From the NCBI GenBank assembly GCA_943354575.1, contig CALRCL010000007.1, forward strand, positions 1 to 32,575: a stretch of 32,575 bases of DNA, given 5' to 3'. Shown in pieces: positions 30,373 to 32,575 of this stretch. Position 1 is the first letter of the stretch. Each line of letters opens with the position of its first letter. Under the pieces are notes generated by a model, which had not been told where the DNA came from, searched no databases, and was given only the letters and a program-made list of their open reading frames with translations. Source of the DNA: Patescibacteria group bacterium UBA4664 (GTDB lineage Bacteria > Patescibacteriota > Saccharimonadia > CAILAD01 > BJGX01). The position numbers and the translations under genes were made by a program.

Positions 30373-30407
30373 TGCTACTGGTCATATGCAAGCTTGCTTT
30401 TAGCATC
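30373..30407 (-). other. Small nested hairpin between nrdA and nrdB
   Basis: ATGCTA (30373-30378) pairs with TAGCAT (30402-30407) and encloses the palindrome GCAAGCTTGC (30389-30398). It lies just after the tandem nrdA stops (TAG TAA). It may stabilise or process the nrdAB mRNA. No U tract follows. Confidence 0.3.
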
Positions 30408-30411
30408 GTTA

Positions 30412-32575
30412 CTAGCCTTCGACTTTCGCTTCGCTGGCGTTGGCATTGCTGATTTCTCGCTTGTGGGTCGATCCAAATTCGGCAGTATCGACGGTAGATT
30501 TTTCGACTTGAGAAATCGCTAGACTACGAAGGTAGTAAGTTGTTTTTAGGCCTTGGTTCCAAGCCGCCATATAGATATCGCTCAGCTGCTTACCACTAAC
30601 TCCTTGCACAAATATATTAAAGCTCTGACTCTGGTCGATCCATTTGCCGCGGTGAGCAGTGATCTTGACTAAGTTCATTGAATTAATCTCAAACACTTCT
30701 TTGTACTTTTCGCGCAGCTTTTCTGGTATTTCTGTAATCTTTTGAATCGATCCATCGTGGAACTTGATTTTTTTGACCATCGTCTCGCTCCACATGTTAA
30801 GAGCCTTAAGATCTTCTATTAGGTAGGAGTTGATGACAGTAAAGTCGCCGCTCATATTTGATTTTACGTAAAGGTTTTTGTAGATTGGCTCAATACATGG
30901 GTAGCAGCCAGCAATATTGGCAATCGATGCGGTTGGAGCAATAGCCATGGTGTTGGAATTGCGCATGCCGTTTTTCTTGACGTGCGATTTGACGTAGCGC
31001 CAATCGAGTTTGCCACCCCTTTTGACATCGATCTTGCGGCCGCGTTCTTTTTCGAGCAAATCAATTGTGTCGGCAGGAAATATACCTCTATCCCACTTAG
31101 AGCCCTTGAAGCTCAGGTAGGCGCCGCGCTCTTTGGCGAGCTTACTTGAGCCCAAGATTGCATGGTAGCTAATTAGCTCCATCGATTCGTCAGCAAACTC
31201 TGTAGCTTTTGGCGAATCAAAGTTGATATCTAACATATATAGTGCATCCTGGAAGCCCATAATTCCCAGCCCGACAGGTCGGTGCTTGAGGTTAGAGGCT
31301 TCGCACTCTTTGGTTGTGTAGTAGCAAATATCAACGACATTATCGAGCATCCGCATTGCTATGTCGGTAGTATCCTCGATGAGATCCTTGTCGAGCTTAC
31401 CGTTTTTGATATGCTTCGCCATATTGATCGAACCAAGGTTGCAAACAGCGGTTTCGTCGGCCGAATTATTAAGGGTAATTTCTGTGCAGAGGTTGGAGTT
31501 GTGGATAACTCCAGCGTGGTCTTGCGGGCTACGCACATTGCAGGCGTCCTTAAAGGTGATCCAGGGGTGGCCGGTTTCAAATAGCATCGTCAGCATCTTG
31601 CGCCAAAGCTGGACGGCAGGGATACGCTTAAAGAGTTTTATTTTGCCTTGGTCGGCCATTTGCTCGTATTCTTCGTAGCGCTTCTTAAAGGCCTTGCCGT
31701 AGAGGTGATGCAAATCTGGAGTTTCGTCAGTGCTAAATAGCGTCCAGTCTTGGTTATTGGTAACACGCTCCATGAATAGATCTGGCACCCAGTTCGCGGT
31801 GTTCATATCGTGGGTGCGGCGGCGTTCGTCGCCAGTATTTTTGCGTAGCTCCAGAAAATCTTCAATATCTAGGTGCCAAGTTTCGAGGTAGGCGCAGGTG
31901 GCACCCTTACGCTTGCCAGATCGACTAATCGCTACTGTGGTATCGTTCATAATTTTAAGAAAAGGCACAACTCCCTGGGAAGGTATATTGATGGCCTTAA
32001 TCAGTGAGCCGGTACCGCGGATGTTTGTCCAGTCAGTAGCGATGCCGCCCGAGTATTTGCTCATCAGGGCGTTGTCTAGATAAACCTTAAAGATATGCTT
32101 CAGGTCGTCCTCGACGGTATTTAAAAAACACGAGCTAAGCTGGGGTTTGGCTGTGCCAGAGTGGAACAGGGTAGGGGTGGAGGGCACATAGCGTAGTGTC
32201 GAGAGTACATCATAAAAATCCATGGCCCATTTGTCTTTGTCTTTTTTCTCGGCAATCGCCAAGCCCATGGCGATACGCATCCAGAATATCTGTGGGACTT
32301 CGAGTCGGTGTCCGCGACCCTGGGATTGCACAAAATAGCGGTCGTGGAGCATATCGAGACCCATAAAGTCTATTAGTTGGTCACGCTCTGGTTTGATGTG
32401 CTCAGACAGTTGCTTTAGGTTGAAGGCGCTCAAGCGCTTATCTAGGCGACCGTCTTTTATGGTATCAGTAATGAAGCTTATGAATGTTTCTTTGTAGGTT
32501 TCGCCAAAATCAGCTTTGTTAGTTTTTCCCAAGACTTCTTTATAGACCTTACGGAGCAACAGTCGAGATGCTAGC
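30412..32575 (-). CDS. nrdA: Ribonucleotide reductase class I large subunit, 5' end outside window
   Basis: NrdA reduces ribonucleoside diphosphates to deoxy forms. The frame runs through the right edge: five more codons (L-A-S-R-L) precede the TTG at 32559, so the start and any ATP-cone are not visible. About 720 residues are seen. The active-site cysteines are present (PQLSSCFLN, NLCTEITL, TAVCNLGSIN), as are the finger-loop MAIAPTASIANIAG and the radical-transfer Tyr pair (KTTYYLRSL). The C-terminus ends in KREISNANASEAKVEG with no cysteine, whereas class I enzymes normally end in a CxxC/CxxxxC pair that re-reduces the active site. Two stops in tandem (TAGTAA) close the frame. nrdB lies downstream on the same strand. 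Confidence 0.95.
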   Translation of the reverse strand, partial: LASRLLLRKVYKEVLGKTNKADFGETYKETFISFITDTIKDGRLDKRLSAFNLKQLSEHIKPERDQLIDFMGLDMLHDRYFVQSQGRGHRLEVPQIFWMRIAMGLAIAEKKDKDKWAMDFYDVLSTLRYVPSTPTLFHSGTAKPQLSSCFLNTVEDDLKHIFKVYLDNALMSKYSGGIATDWTNIRGTGSLIKAINIPSQGVVPFLKIMNDTTVAISRSGKRKGATCAYLETWHLDIEDFLELRKNTGDERRRTHDMNTANWVPDLFMERVTNNQDWTLFSTDETPDLHHLYGKAFKKRYEEYEQMADQGKIKLFKRIPAVQLWRKMLTMLFETGHPWITFKDACNVRSPQDHAGVIHNSNLCTEITLNNSADETAVCNLGSINMAKHIKNGKLDKDLIEDTTDIAMRMLDNVVDICYYTTKECEASNLKHRPVGLGIMGFQDALYMLDINFDSPKATEFADESMELISYHAILGSSKLAKERGAYLSFKGSKWDRGIFPADTIDLLEKERGRKIDVKRGGKLDWRYVKSHVKKNGMRNSNTMAIAPTASIANIAGCYPCIEPIYKNLYVKSNMSGDFTVINSYLIEDLKALNMWSETMVKKIKFHDGSIQKITEIPEKLREKYKEVFEINSMNLVKITAHRGKWIDQSQSFNIFVQGVSGKQLSDIYMAAWNQGLKTTYYLRSLAISQVEKSTVDTAEFGSTHKREISNANASEAKVEG

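Overview
The window looks like a chromosomal segment of a Patescibacteria (Candidate Phyla Radiation) genome, most likely Saccharibacteria (TM7). This is inferred from gene content: a Gram-positive-like envelope set (FtsEX with a CHAP hydrolase, a sortase and an LPQTG-anchored protein), a PEGA-domain protein, many small lineage-type hypothetical genes and very tight packing. TGA is an ordinary stop codon here (for example at the end of ftsE and mreB) and a full-length RF2 gene is present, so this is not the UGA=Gly code of Gracilibacteria/SR1. No transposase, integrase, phage gene or CRISPR array was seen.

Layout. (1) 1-3590: four genes of unknown function for envelope-type proteins or small acidic proteins: a repeat-bearing membrane protein cut by the left edge, a small acidic protein, a coiled-coil two-helix membrane protein and a secreted Pro/Thr-rich protein, with strong promoters and hairpins between them. 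(2) 3591-5380: a 387-base non-coding stretch with two promoters and a foldable leader RNA, then an LPQTG surface protein and a textbook terminator. (3) 5414-10654: prfB-ftsE-ftsX-CHAP hydrolase-S41 protease, the order known from Gram-positive bacteria; FtsEX would control the secreted peptidoglycan hydrolase. (4) 10694-14005: pyrG, convergent with a THUMP-type methyltransferase plus rpmA unit. (5) 14049-17790: a flippase-like membrane protein, xseA, xseB, two unknown genes and tRNA-Leu(CAA). (6) 17828-20472: sortase and a PEGA protein, converging with an 18-base overlap. (7) 20519-25999: murA, then mreB overlapping an O-antigen ligase/polymerase-like gene, a GT4 and a GT26 glycosyltransferase. 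(8) 26024-29300: a zinc-ribbon membrane protein, a small unknown gene and gltX. (9) 29304-32575, minus strand: class I ribonucleotide reductase nrdA (cut by the right edge) and nrdB.

Themes. Most of the window serves envelope building and surface display: precursor synthesis (MurA), shape (MreB), hydrolysis (FtsEX/CHAP), polysaccharide assembly, and sorting of an LPQTG protein by a sortase about 14 kb away. Two styles of translation start are visible. One group has Shine-Dalgarno sequences and leaders. The other (prfB, mreB, gltX, the 14061 gene, the methyltransferase) has a -10 hexamer placed so that the predicted +1 falls on or within one base of the ATG, which predicts leaderless mRNAs. 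Several conserved enzymes carry unusual residues at key sites: MurA has Asp for the catalytic Cys, MreB lacks the catalytic Glu and a phosphate-loop Gly, NrdA lacks the C-terminal redox cysteines, the methyltransferase lacks its (N/D)PPY motif, and the CHAP hydrolase appears to start at an AUU codon.
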